A program made the position numbers and the translations under genes. Below, piece by piece: positions 1-9,500 of a stretch of DNA of 64,000 bases (position 1 is the first letter of the stretch; the number at the start of each line of letters is the position of its first letter). Below the pieces are notes generated by a model that worked only from the letters and a program-made list of their open reading frames with translations, had not been told where the DNA came from and did not search any database. The stretch lies in assembly GCA_903952205.1 (NCBI GenBank), contig CAJBEZ010000012.1:28642-92641 (forward strand), in the 5' to 3' direction. This DNA is from an uncultured Desulfomonile sp. GTDB lineage: Bacteria; Desulfobacterota; Desulfomonilia; Desulfomonilales; Desulfomonilaceae.

Positions 1-1410
1 ATTCTTGATTCGGTAACAGGCGAAGGTCTCGAAAAACCCAACTATGGCCCGCAAGCGGGGCCGTGGTCTGTGGTTAAGTCTCCAGGCCAGGTTTGGGGAA
101 TGGCTGACACAATCATCTGGTGGAACTTCACTTCAGATGGAGTTTCCCCGCTCCACTTGCCCTGGACGTCCAGTGAAAGAGAAACACTAAAATCCGCAGG
201 CGTGGAACTGAGAGAAACCCATGAAATTCGTCTGCAGCAATCGAGATCCTGGAGGAACGCCGCATTATTTGCGGGTAAACGCCTGGCGCTTGTGGCTCCC
301 CTGTCATTTGCGGGCGAAACGGTTAACTTTCATCCTTTCTGGGATGAAATACATCATCTATTGAACCTCAACGAAACCTCGATTAACAAGCTGACTTTCG
401 ATGGGACACGAATGTGGCGGGAGGCGAGTCCAAAGTTTAGTGGATTGGAGCTAGTCCGTGAGCCGATGTCGAGCATGGAGACCCCAAAAACCGACAATAT
501 CTGGCTGGTTCCGCCAAACCGGCTCAAGGGCCGGATTGAGGAATCCTATTCCAGTATGCAACAGCTATTAGAATGTCCGCTCGCCTGGGTCTGCCAGTAT
601 GTTTTGCAACTTCATCCCGGAACGTTAGCTCTTTTGCCGGACAGAGGGGAAATGCTGGGAACACTCAGTCATGCGGTTATAGAAAAGACTTTATGCGCCA
701 AACCACTGCCGGACCCACAATCAGCCGAAAGACTCGCATTATGCTATTTTGATGAACTTGTCCCCCAGATGGCTTCTTCTCTGCTATTCCCGGAGCGAAA
801 GTCCGAACTCGAGCGAGTCCGAGGCCTGATAGGGACTGGCGCCAGGATTCTCGTTGAACACATACAATCATCAGGACTCAGTGTCAGGAGCATCGAAGGT
901 TCAGTCCGGAAGGAACTCAACAGTGACCAGCAAATGACAGGACGAGTAGACATGGCGCTTGGAGATGACACGGGAGATAGAGTAGTTGTTGATCTAAAAT
1001 GGTCCACTCGGGCTCGTTACAAGAGAGAAGAACTGGAGGAAGGGAAGGCCTTTCAGTTGGCGGTTTACGCCTGGCTCTTACAGAACCGGGATAACGAGTT
1101 TCCCGCAGGAGCTTATTACATGCTTGCGCAGGGCGAACTTGTCGCCTCATCGTGTAATTTCTTCTCATCCGAGTGTGTCTTCCCCGACGTAAATCTCGAG
1201 AACATGTGGGACCAGGGTATGGAATCCTACAAGTTCCGAATTAACGAGCTTCAAAATGGCAAAGCGATGGCGTCGGGCGTTACCATAAACAGCCCTGCTC
1301 CGCAAAATGAGGACTCGTCGGAAAAAGATCCATCAGAACCATCAGTTGATTCGAAGCCAAAATGCGAATGGTGTCCTTACTCCAATCTGTGTGGAATGGG
1401 GGTCAGCTAG
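1..1410 (+). CDS. AddB-like PD-(D/E)XK nuclease, C-terminal part (5' end outside window)
   Basis: The frame is open from base 1, so the gene begins upstream; 469 residues are visible. The C-terminal region carries a RecB/AddB-type nuclease domain. A first cysteine pair lies in 'LLECPLAWVC', followed by 'GTLSHAVIEKTL' (motif with His), then 'GRVDMAL...VVVDLKWS' giving the catalytic D and D-x-K, and finally 'CEWCPYSNLCG', which supplies the remaining cysteines. This C-xn-C-x2-C-x5-C spacing is the iron-sulfur arrangement of AddB and Cas4 family nucleases. The next gene, an AddA-like helicase-nuclease, starts 1 bp after the stop, so the two probably form an AddAB-like end-resection complex that processes double-strand breaks or foreign linear DNA. 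The N-terminal (inactive helicase-like) part cannot be seen. Confidence 0.85.
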   Translation: MLDSVTGEGLEKPNYGPQAGPWSVVKSPGQVWGMADTIIWWNFTSDGVSPLHLPWTSSERETLKSAGVELRETHEIRLQQSRSWRNAALFAGKRLALVAPLSFAGETVNFHPFWDEIHHLLNLNETSINKLTFDGTRMWREASPKFSGLELVREPMSSMETPKTDNIWLVPPNRLKGRIEESYSSMQQLLECPLAWVCQYVLQLHPGTLALLPDRGEMLGTLSHAVIEKTLCAKPLPDPQSAERLALCYFDELVPQMASSLLFPERKSELERVRGLIGTGARILVEHIQSSGLSVRSIEGSVRKELNSDQQMTGRVDMALGDDTGDRVVVDLKWSTRARYKREELEEGKAFQLAVYAWLLQNRDNEFPAGAYYMLAQGELVASSCNFFSSECVFPDVNLENMWDQGMESYKFRINELQNGKAMASGVTINSPAPQNEDSSEKDPSEPSVDSKPKCEWCPYSNLCGMGVS

Positions 1411-1411
1411 T

Positions 1412-4400
1412 ATGCAAACATCATTACCAATAGAAATAATAAGCGCCAGCGCAGGATCGGGAAAGACATACACACTGTCCAAGACCTTGGTCGAGGCGCT
1501 CAGAAATGGCGTTCGACCAGAGGCTGTCCTTGCGACCACATTTACCAATAAAGCTGCGGCGGAACTGGTTGAAAGAGTGAGAGCGGACCTGTTCAAAGAT
1601 CAGAAATGGGAATATGCGCAGCGGATTTTTGATGGTCATCTAGGCACGGTGAATTCGGTTTGCGGGAGGCTACTAAAAGAGTTTGCTTTCGAACTCGGGC
1701 TTTCGCCTGTACAGGACGTACTCCCTGAAGAGGACAACTTTTTTATCTTTGAGCGGGCGATTGCCCCGGTTTCGGAGAAATATTCCCAGGAGATCGACGC
1801 CATAGCGAACCGGTTCGAGATAAAGGACTGGCGCGACATTCTCAAAGATATCATTAATAAAGTCAGAACAAATGACATTGCCCCCGATAGTCTTTCAAAA
1901 TCATACGAATGGTCATGGAAAACCTTTCAGGATATTTTACCTGCAACCTCAAAAAGCAAGGAGGATCTGCTTGATAAGGATCTTGCCGATGCAATTTCCG
2001 AGACCTATGAGTCACTGAAAGAGAATCGAGCCGACTCTACCGTGGCTACTAAAGGGGTCATAAAGAAGCTCGGAAATCACCTTCGAAGCAGGACTGAGAC
2101 CAGTTCTATGCCCTGGCCAGATTGGGCCAGATTTTCAAAACTCTCGCCCGGCGCCAAGAGCAGAGACCTATGTGAACGGTTGACCAACGCCGCAAAGATT
2201 CATACAAGTCATCCCCGATTACAGAGAGATATTCAGACTTTTGTCCGGCTGCTTTTTGAGTGTGCAAGAGAGGCCGTGGTAGCATTTTCAGAGTTTAAGG
2301 AGAAAAATGGGATCGTCGATTTCGTGGATCAGGAAAAACTGGCGCTGGAACTCCTGAGAATTCCTGAGGTTCAAGAACGACTCAAGGAGGATTTAAAAAT
2401 CGTATTTGTTGACGAATTCCAGGATACCAGCCCGATACAGTTGGCTCTCTTCATACAGTTCGCAAGGCTGGCGTCCAAATCGGTCTGGGTTGGTGATCAA
2501 AAACAGGCGATTTATGGGTTCAGGGGCACGGACCCAACCTTGATGGATGCGGTGATAGACCAGATCATCGATCCGAAACGCCTGCGGATACTATCCGGCT
2601 CATACCGTTCACGTCCCGGTTTAATAGCATTTACAAACAACCTTTTCGCTACAGCGTTCGAACCTCTGGGAATTCCACCGGATAGAGTCAGGCTTGAACC
2701 GAAGCTAGAGGATGGCCCTGGCCAGAAAACACCGCTTCTTGTCTGGAGATTATCGAGAAAAGACAGCACGATTGAGAAGGACAAGGCCTCGGATGACAAG
2801 GAGACACGGTCGCTCGCTGTGGCTGTGGGGAATCTGCTGGAGCAATGCGACGAATATATGATCCTGGACAAAAACACCAAACAAACCCGTCCTTTGAGGC
2901 CTGCGGATATAGCGATACTATGTCGCCGGAATTCCAAATGCGAAAAGGTCGCCACTTTGCTTGAAGCCCACGGAATCCGGGCTTCGATTCCCCGAAGCGG
3001 TCTGATGTCGACACCTGAGTGCATTCTGGGATTTGCCGCTCTTCGCTATCTGGTTGACAAGAGCGATTCACTCGCTGTTGCCGAGATACTTCATTTTACC
3101 GAAAGTTCCTCGGTTACACCGAAATGGTTTACTGAACGGCTTGAAAATCTCGGCAACAAAATATGGAATTCCAGTCCGACCATGCAGGAACTGGACAGAC
3201 TCAGGGGTGATCTTATCCATCTAACACCATCTGAAGCCCTTGAAACGGCCCTTAACGCAGTGAGAATCCATGAAGCGGCCCTTCGTTGGGGTAATACGGC
3301 GCAGAGGATCGCCAATCTGGAAATGCTCAAGGGACTGGCGCTAAATTACGAAGACCAATGTTTGATCAGTCGTAGCGCTGGGACACCGGCGGGGCTGGTG
3401 ACTTTCCTGAGTAAAAACGTTCGCGGCGAAGAGATTGATACTCAACCGGCGGGCCAGGACGACAACGCCGTCAAAGTCTTGACTTACCATAGCGCCAAGG
3501 GACTGGAATGGCCTGTGGTTGTTATGTATGAACTCGACTGGCGCAGAGATGTTAGCCCATTTGGAGCGTACGTTGAGTCAGAAAAAGAAGGCTTTGATCC
3601 AATGCAGCCTCTCGCTGGACGTAGAGTCCGATACTGGCCATGGCCATACGCTACACATAAAAGCGATGTAGGGATGGATGATTCGGTCCGTAAATCATCA
3701 GAGTATAAACAAGTGGCGTTGCAGGAGCGCAAGGAGTTAATGCGACTTCTTTACGTCGGAATGACAAGGGCGAGGGACTATCTGGCCTTTGCCGTCGGGG
3801 TTGACAAGGAAGGCAAGAATTCAGCCAGATGGCTAGAAATCCTTGAGGACAAAGAGAATAAAAAAATCCTTAGTTTGCCACTGGATTTCGATAATCAAAA
3901 TATTTCGGTCGGTGGCCAAAAATTCGCCGCAACATTGCAGAAGTTTGAACCGTTTCAGGAGAAGGTGGAAAACACCGGCGAGGCCACATATACAACGCCT
4001 GTCACACATAAGAATATGGAACATCCGAGATCCAGGTTAGTGCCCAGCCAACTCGGAACAGACCTGGGCGACTCTGTCACCATTTGCGAAACCGTATCTT
4101 TAGGAGAGCGTATCCCGCTGGACGGCAATCCAGATATGGATCTCGTTGGCGAGGCCATACACGGATTCCTGGCAGTTGATGATTACCTACTGGAGGATGT
4201 AAAGCGTATGGAGATGGCGGAGCAGACCCTTCTCAACTGGAGGGTCACAGCCATAAAACCGGAAAATCTGGTAGAAGTGAGTAACAGACTGCGATCTCAC
4301 ATCGAAAAAACATACGGAAAAGATTGCATTTGGCGCAGCGAATGGCCCATTCATTTGAGGAAGGGGAACCAGAAGGCTAATGGGTGGATCGACCTACTTT

Positions 4401-4606
4401 TGGAAACCCCGGCCGGTATTGTGATAATTGATCACAAGAGCTTTCCGGGAAGCAAGGATCGGAGGCAGGAAAGGGCCCTGAGCCATGCGCCCCAGCTCGC
4501 CCTTTATCGTGAAGCGGTGGAAAAGGCTACTGGGAAATCCGTTATTGCGACCATCATACATATGCCGGTGGTTGGTGAAGTTATGGAGATTAGAATTGAC
4601 ACCTGA
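1412..4606 (+). CDS. AddA-like UvrD/RecB superfamily 1 helicase with C-terminal PD-(D/E)XK nuclease
   Basis: 1064 residues from the ATG at 1412, which directly follows the upstream stop; an earlier in-frame start would lie inside the AddB-like gene. Walker A is 'SASAGSGKT' (about residues 10-18), motif II is 'VFVDEFQDTSP' (about 331-341), a GDQKQAIYGFRG motif follows, and the late SF1 motif is 'YVGMTRARDYL' near residue 780. The C-terminal 'GWIDLLL...IVIIDHKSFPG' (about 990-1015) supplies the nuclease D and D-x-K. The known family role is ATP-driven 3'-5' unwinding coupled to DNA cutting, with AddB as partner. The gene is in an operon with the upstream nuclease. Its length is slightly short for AddA (about 1150-1250) but all motifs are present. 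Confidence 0.88.
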   Translation: MQTSLPIEIISASAGSGKTYTLSKTLVEALRNGVRPEAVLATTFTNKAAAELVERVRADLFKDQKWEYAQRIFDGHLGTVNSVCGRLLKEFAFELGLSPVQDVLPEEDNFFIFERAIAPVSEKYSQEIDAIANRFEIKDWRDILKDIINKVRTNDIAPDSLSKSYEWSWKTFQDILPATSKSKEDLLDKDLADAISETYESLKENRADSTVATKGVIKKLGNHLRSRTETSSMPWPDWARFSKLSPGAKSRDLCERLTNAAKIHTSHPRLQRDIQTFVRLLFECAREAVVAFSEFKEKNGIVDFVDQEKLALELLRIPEVQERLKEDLKIVFVDEFQDTSPIQLALFIQFARLASKSVWVGDQKQAIYGFRGTDPTLMDAVIDQIIDPKRLRILSGSYRSRPGLIAFTNNLFATAFEPLGIPPDRVRLEPKLEDGPGQKTPLLVWRLSRKDSTIEKDKASDDKETRSLAVAVGNLLEQCDEYMILDKNTKQTRPLRPADIAILCRRNSKCEKVATLLEAHGIRASIPRSGLMSTPECILGFAALRYLVDKSDSLAVAEILHFTESSSVTPKWFTERLENLGNKIWNSSPTMQELDRLRGDLIHLTPSEALETALNAVRIHEAALRWGNTAQRIANLEMLKGLALNYEDQCLISRSAGTPAGLVTFLSKNVRGEEIDTQPAGQDDNAVKVLTYHSAKGLEWPVVVMYELDWRRDVSPFGAYVESEKEGFDPMQPLAGRRVRYWPWPYATHKSDVGMDDSVRKSSEYKQVALQERKELMRLLYVGMTRARDYLAFAVGVDKEGKNSARWLEILEDKENKKILSLPLDFDNQNISVGGQKFAATLQKFEPFQEKVENTGEATYTTPVTHKNMEHPRSRLVPSQLGTDLGDSVTICETVSLGERIPLDGNPDMDLVGEAIHGFLAVDDYLLEDVKRMEMAEQTLLNWRVTAIKPENLVEVSNRLRSHIEKTYGKDCIWRSEWPIHLRKGNQKANGWIDLLLETPAGIVIIDHKSFPGSKDRRQERALSHAPQLALYREAVEKATGKSVIATIIHMPVVGEVMEIRIDT

Positions 4607-4620
4607 TTCGAAGTTGAAGC

Positions 4621-4640
4621 CCGGTTGATCCACCAACCGG
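4621..4640. terminator. Hairpin after the AddAB-like operon
   Basis: A perfect 7-bp inverted repeat, CCGGTTG / CAACCGG with a 6-nt loop, begins 14 bp after the AddA-like stop codon. No clear T-tract follows, so it may act as an imperfect or Rho-assisted terminator; function is inferred from position only. Confidence 0.4.
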
Positions 4641-4826
4641 CGAATCGTAATTCTCTTGAAGAAGTGGGGTATACAACAGCAATAGAGAGAATATCGTCTT
4701 TCCTCCATAATATTTGTCGTTTCTAGAGCATTCATTTCCGTCAGTAAAAGGCATTACAGTGTTAGCATTATTCTGGTTGGTTTCATGTTGAAATTGATTT
4801 ATAATAACAGAGGTAGGGAGAGGTCA

Positions 4827-5993
4827 ATGAAACAGCCGGCAGTAGGAATAAATCCAAAATTACTTAAATGGGCTAGAGAGACCTCGGGCTATTCAATTGA
4901 ACAAGTAGCGTCTGCCCTGAAAAAGAAACCTGAATCCATCATAGCATGGGAGGCCGGAACTGAACTACCCACTTACATGCAACTTGAAAAACTTGCGTAT
5001 CAACTTTATAAACGGCCCATGGCGTTGTTTTTCTTCCCAGAGCCTCCAGATGAAACGCAACCTTCAAAGTCTTTCAGAACGCTCCCAAAAAATGAAATAG
5101 ACGAACTTAATTCTGATACGCTGATAACCTTACGAAAGGCCAGGGCCATGCAGTTAGCCCTCTATGAACTCACTGATGGGGCCAATACTACAACCAAATG
5201 CATTTTCCGAGACGTTAAATTCGGTCTATCCGATGATATCAGACAAAAGGCCACTGAGGTTCGAGAATACTTACAGATTCCCCTCAATGATCAGCTTGCA
5301 TGGAAGGACGCCAGGCAAGCGTTAAACAAATGGAGGGAAGCCACAGAAAACGTAGGAATTTTCGTATTTAAGAGTGCATTGAAACAGAAGGAAATTTCTG
5401 GTTTCTGCCTTTTGGATGAAAAGTTTCCAATCATATATCTAAATAACAGTTCAGCTCAAACAAGACAGATTTTCTCCTTGTTTCATGAATTGGCGCATAT
5501 ACTTCTCGGGGAGAATGGAGTAACGAAGACTGGCGTCGATTATGTCAAGTCCCTGAAGGGACACTACAAAACCATTGAAATTTTCTGTAATGCATTCGCT
5601 GCTGAATTTCTTGTTCCGACTGAAGATTTCATCAAATTTAAACATTATGATTTTTACAATGATTATAAGGTTGGCGAACTGGCTGATAGGTATAATGTTA
5701 GCCTCGAAGTCATTTTGAGAAAGGCGCTGGATGCGCACCTTGTTGATCAGGATCATTATGAACTGAAATCGCGAGAATGGGCAAGCCATGCCAACAAGAA
5801 ATCAAAGTCTTGCGGTGGGGGTGATTATTACCGCACTAAAGCAACTTATTTAGGAGCAAAATTTATCAACCTGGCTTTCGGAAAATATTACCAAAGGCAC
5901 ATTACAAGGGAACAACTGGCAGATTATCTCAACGTAAAAGCCAGAAATGTTGACTATCTTGATCCCCTAAATGTTTTCCGGAAATCAGCCTGA
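4827..5993 (+). CDS. Xre-family HTH plus ImmA/IrrE metallopeptidase
   Basis: 388 residues. The ATG at 4827 is preceded by a GGTAGGGAGAGG ribosome site, so I prefer it to the in-frame ATG 42 bp upstream. Residues about 8-70 form a Cro/C1 helix-turn-helix (LLKWARETSGYSIEQVA, then IIAWEAGTELPTYMQLEKLA). The ImmA/IrrE (DUF955) zinc peptidase motif HELAH lies at about 220-224, with the downstream EIFCNAFAAEFLVP that supplies the third metal ligand. This is a classic antitoxin or de-repressor architecture. The stop overlaps the ATG of the DUF4411 gene (TGATG), so the two are translationally coupled and probably work as a toxin-antitoxin-like pair. It likely represses its own promoter; no operator was identified. 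Confidence 0.9.
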   Translation: MKQPAVGINPKLLKWARETSGYSIEQVASALKKKPESIIAWEAGTELPTYMQLEKLAYQLYKRPMALFFFPEPPDETQPSKSFRTLPKNEIDELNSDTLITLRKARAMQLALYELTDGANTTTKCIFRDVKFGLSDDIRQKATEVREYLQIPLNDQLAWKDARQALNKWREATENVGIFVFKSALKQKEISGFCLLDEKFPIIYLNNSSAQTRQIFSLFHELAHILLGENGVTKTGVDYVKSLKGHYKTIEIFCNAFAAEFLVPTEDFIKFKHYDFYNDYKVGELADRYNVSLEVILRKALDAHLVDQDHYELKSREWASHANKKSKSCGGGDYYRTKATYLGAKFINLAFGKYYQRHITREQLADYLNVKARNVDYLDPLNVFRKSA

Positions 5994-6463
5994 TGGTTTA
6001 TGTTTTTGATTCCAGCTCATTTATAGTTATTGGACACTACTTCCCCGACAATTTTCCTTCCTTCTGGCAGCTTTTTGATTATGCAACATCAGAACGTCAA
6101 ATTGTCTCGGTTCGTGAAGCGTATCGTGAACTGGATACCAATGCGACTAGGCAACATTTGCTCGATTGGGTGAATAGAAACAAAGAGATTTTCTTGGTTC
6201 CTTCCCCAGAAGAGATGCAATTTGTAGCGGAAATATTTTCTGTTCGTCATTTTCAGCAAATCATCGATGAAAAACATCGGCTGACCGCTTCTCCGGTTGC
6301 CGATCCTTTTATTGTCGCCTCGGCTAAGGTCAGAAATGCCTGTGTTGTGACAGAAGAATCATTTAAGAAAAACTCTGCCAGAATTCCTAATGTGTGTGAT
6401 CACTATGGTATTGAGTGGGTTACAGTTCAGGGTTTTATGGATAAGGAGCAGTGGCGGTTTTGA
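5993..6463 (+). CDS. DUF4411 family PIN-like protein (probable toxin of ImmA/Xre pair)
   Basis: 156 residues. The N-terminus 'MVYVFDSSSFIVIGHYFP' has the PIN-domain first aspartate (D6), and further acidic residues lie in 'YRELD' and 'VADPFIVASAKV', the layout of DUF4411, a PIN-fold nuclease family usually encoded beside an Xre/ImmA partner. The start overlaps the partner's stop codon by one base. Predicted action: metal-dependent RNase, restrained by the upstream protein. Family assignment rests on motif order and on the characteristic gene pairing; catalysis is not demonstrated. Confidence 0.82.
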   Translation: MVYVFDSSSFIVIGHYFPDNFPSFWQLFDYATSERQIVSVREAYRELDTNATRQHLLDWVNRNKEIFLVPSPEEMQFVAEIFSVRHFQQIIDEKHRLTASPVADPFIVASAKVRNACVVTEESFKKNSARIPNVCDHYGIEWVTVQGFMDKEQWRF

Positions 6464-6522
6464 TGTCTCAAAATACATCGAGTGGTGGGGGACTGGATGG
6501 AGTTGAAGATTTAGGGCGCCAC

Positions 6523-9500
6523 CTACCCCGCGTCTACGCACCAGTCTGGATAGGGTAGCGTCGTTTCCATGGTTTTAAAAAGACTGACAAAAATATCTTC
6601 CTGATTCAGGGTCTCCCGATTCCCGAGGAGAATCAGTTTGTGTCGAGCCCTAGACATGGCCACGTTCAAGCGTTTCTCATCTGCAAGATGTGAAGAAACG
6701 AGGCTGTCGCACATACCCAATGACACAAGAACGACATCGCTCTGGCTCCCCTGAAATCTATCCACGGTACTCACAGAATCAAGTAACATCTTCTGCCCAT
6801 CAGCATCCAGAAACTGATCTTCCGCAAACAGATTTTCGAGGCTGCGCCTTACCAGTTCCACCTGAGCACGGCGTGGACAGATGATCGCTACAGCATCCTT
6901 TCTTTCCAGGGCAAATCCACCCCTGGCGAGACCTCTGATGACGTCACAGACGATTTGAGCTTCTTTCTGGTTGGTTCGCGGGCCTGCCGAGCTATCTAAA
7001 GGCACATTGACAAATTTCACTGATTGCTCGGGATCAAGGAGCTTTCGCGTCAATCCCGAGACATTTTTATGATTTATTGTGAGTCTTGCGTCTCCAACCT
7101 TGACTGTGGCGGGCCGCAACTCCCGGTTGTACCACATTGAGCCCGGAATGGCGCAAACATGGTCATTCATCCTGTATTGATCCTTGAGAAAGATCACCTC
7201 TCGCCCTGCATTCTTCTCACATCTTTCATAGAGTATTTCAAAAAGCGACTTGGACAAATGAGACCACTGTCCATTGTCGTCGTCAAAATCCTCCATCCCG
7301 ATGCTTTCACTCTGCACAACCGCCGGTAGCTGATTGTGGTCACCTATGAGCACAAAACGTTTTGCAAAACTGACGCATCCCAGAGTAGCAGGGACTGTCA
7401 ACTGAGCGGCTTCGTCGATAATCGCAAGGTCGAATTGGTCGAGCACCTTATCGTACCTGCCGGACTGAAGTGAGCTAGCTGTTATGCCTACCACGGATTT
7501 ATTTTTGAGCGCATCCTGTCCGGCTAAAATCTTGTCATCGACTTTCGGACATTTATCTATGAGATATTGGAGAGCTATCGATCTGACATCCTTATCAGTC
7601 ACAGAGGCCAGATTACCAATCCGCAACGATCTGTCCTTCAAATCTCCCTTTGCAAGTGGTTTCATCGCTGCGTCCAGAGCCCGATTCGTGCCGGTACATA
7701 TTAGGACTCTCTGATTAAGTAAGAGATGGGCCTTGACGATGGCCTTTATCAATTTCGTCTTACCCGATCCTGGCGGGCCATGAACAACACAATAGGATTT
7801 TGCGCAAATAGTAGCCTGAAGCGCCTTTGCCTGGTAGTCATTGAGGCTTTCCTTCTTCAGGATATCAACGAAAGATTTATCGGCAAGCGGCATGTTGACA
7901 AAATCAGGGGACAGATTGCTCAGGATCAGGTCACTCAGATCGTTAGGGTTTGATATCCAGCGATAGAGTCCTTTAAACATCCGTATAGTGAGGTTTTCGG
8001 TTGTGTAAGGGTCTACCCAGACAGGTTCAAACCGTATTTCTTCGTTTGTCAAAATCAGCAAGAAGTCTTTTGATGCGGATTGCACCGTTCCCAGCGATAC
8101 CCTACCCCGTGCCGGACCTTTGCTATCGCTGATTAATATTGTATTGCCAGCACTGAGATCGCTCGTATTACTACCAGCCAAGCGGTACCGGTATCTGCCA
8201 TTTTGAGCCACCTCAAGGCTGTGACTTGTCGATCTAAAAGCCTCGCCCTGAGCTTCTCTCTGTTCCGGAGTTTTTCGCCAAAGCTCCGCATGCGCCTCCT
8301 TGAGAGTCCGTAACTCGGCTGAAATCAGCCTTGAGTAATGCTGAAAGAAGGCGCTTTCCTTTTCTGAGGGGACCCTCGAATCTGAACGAAGCCATTTCGT
8401 AGTCTCTACCTGGCGGGTGTCTTTTTCGTCAGACAACAGGGCGATCCGGGCGCAATGTGTGGACATGCGCCGACATCCACGACACTTGTTCATATTGCTC
8501 TCGAACTTCGCCTGACCGGTTAATTCCATCAATACAAGGTCGTTGCGTACGTTGACCGAATTTTGAATTGACTCAAGGTTGGGTTTTAGTCGCCGGGAAA
8601 CGTTGTTTCCCGTATCTCCCAGCATCGCGTTTCCGCTGTACATCAATAAGGCGAAAACTTCATTGAAGGCTATCTCGCCTCTTAGAAACATCATCAGTGT
8701 GTAAGACAAAAGTTGAAGAGCGTCTCCGGGATTGGGATGCTGCCCCTGGCTCTTTCCTGTCTTTAGTTCACCGATACCGACAATGCGTCCTCTATCCAGA
8801 TCCTCCCATAAAAAATCTATCTTGCCCTTTGTACCAAGAGAAGGCGCCATTACAAAGGTCTCTGTCCTCAGGATTGTTGACTTCTGACGTTGATCGACCC
8901 ACTGGCTAAGGTGCTCGATGGCGTATTCGCATTTTTGCCATATATCCTCTGGAGATGACTGAGACGCAATGAACTCCTCCGCCTGCAATGTTAGCAGTTC
9001 CATTCGCCTCTCTTCGAGTTGTGTTCCCCTCATGGAATTCCAGATATCAGGAAATAGCTGATGCACGAGGTTGCCGCGAATCATGTGCGCATTGCCAGGC
9101 TCGGATATAAATCGACCCAGCAGGAGCTGCCGCTGGCAAAACTCCACCTTTGTCAGGTCCGTTACATTTATCAGCCAGTCGGGTTCGATGATCATGAGGC
9201 TGTTTTCCCCCACCACCAGTTTGCCGCCTTCTTTTTCCAGATGAAGTATCCTGACAGGCACGCTCTCATTAGCGGCGAGCAATGATTTCAGTCTTTTCGC
9301 ATAATCGTTCCAGCAAGAGTGAACGGGTATAGCCTTAGGCCAAAAGTCGTCACTTAAAATCCTGAATACATACTGAGAATCATCTGAACCGGTTATGCCT
9401 TCGATCCTTCCGCTGAGACTCTTCAATGCGCACGGGGGGAGGCCCATGCTGCAGACGGGACAAGGCGCATGGTCATAATTCCTAAGAGGGGTTTCGGCGA

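Noticed and set aside
2512..3071. Antisense ORFs of 127 and 170 codons opposite the AddA-like gene
   Set aside because: They lie wholly within a conserved helicase coding region, and their proteins have no family features.
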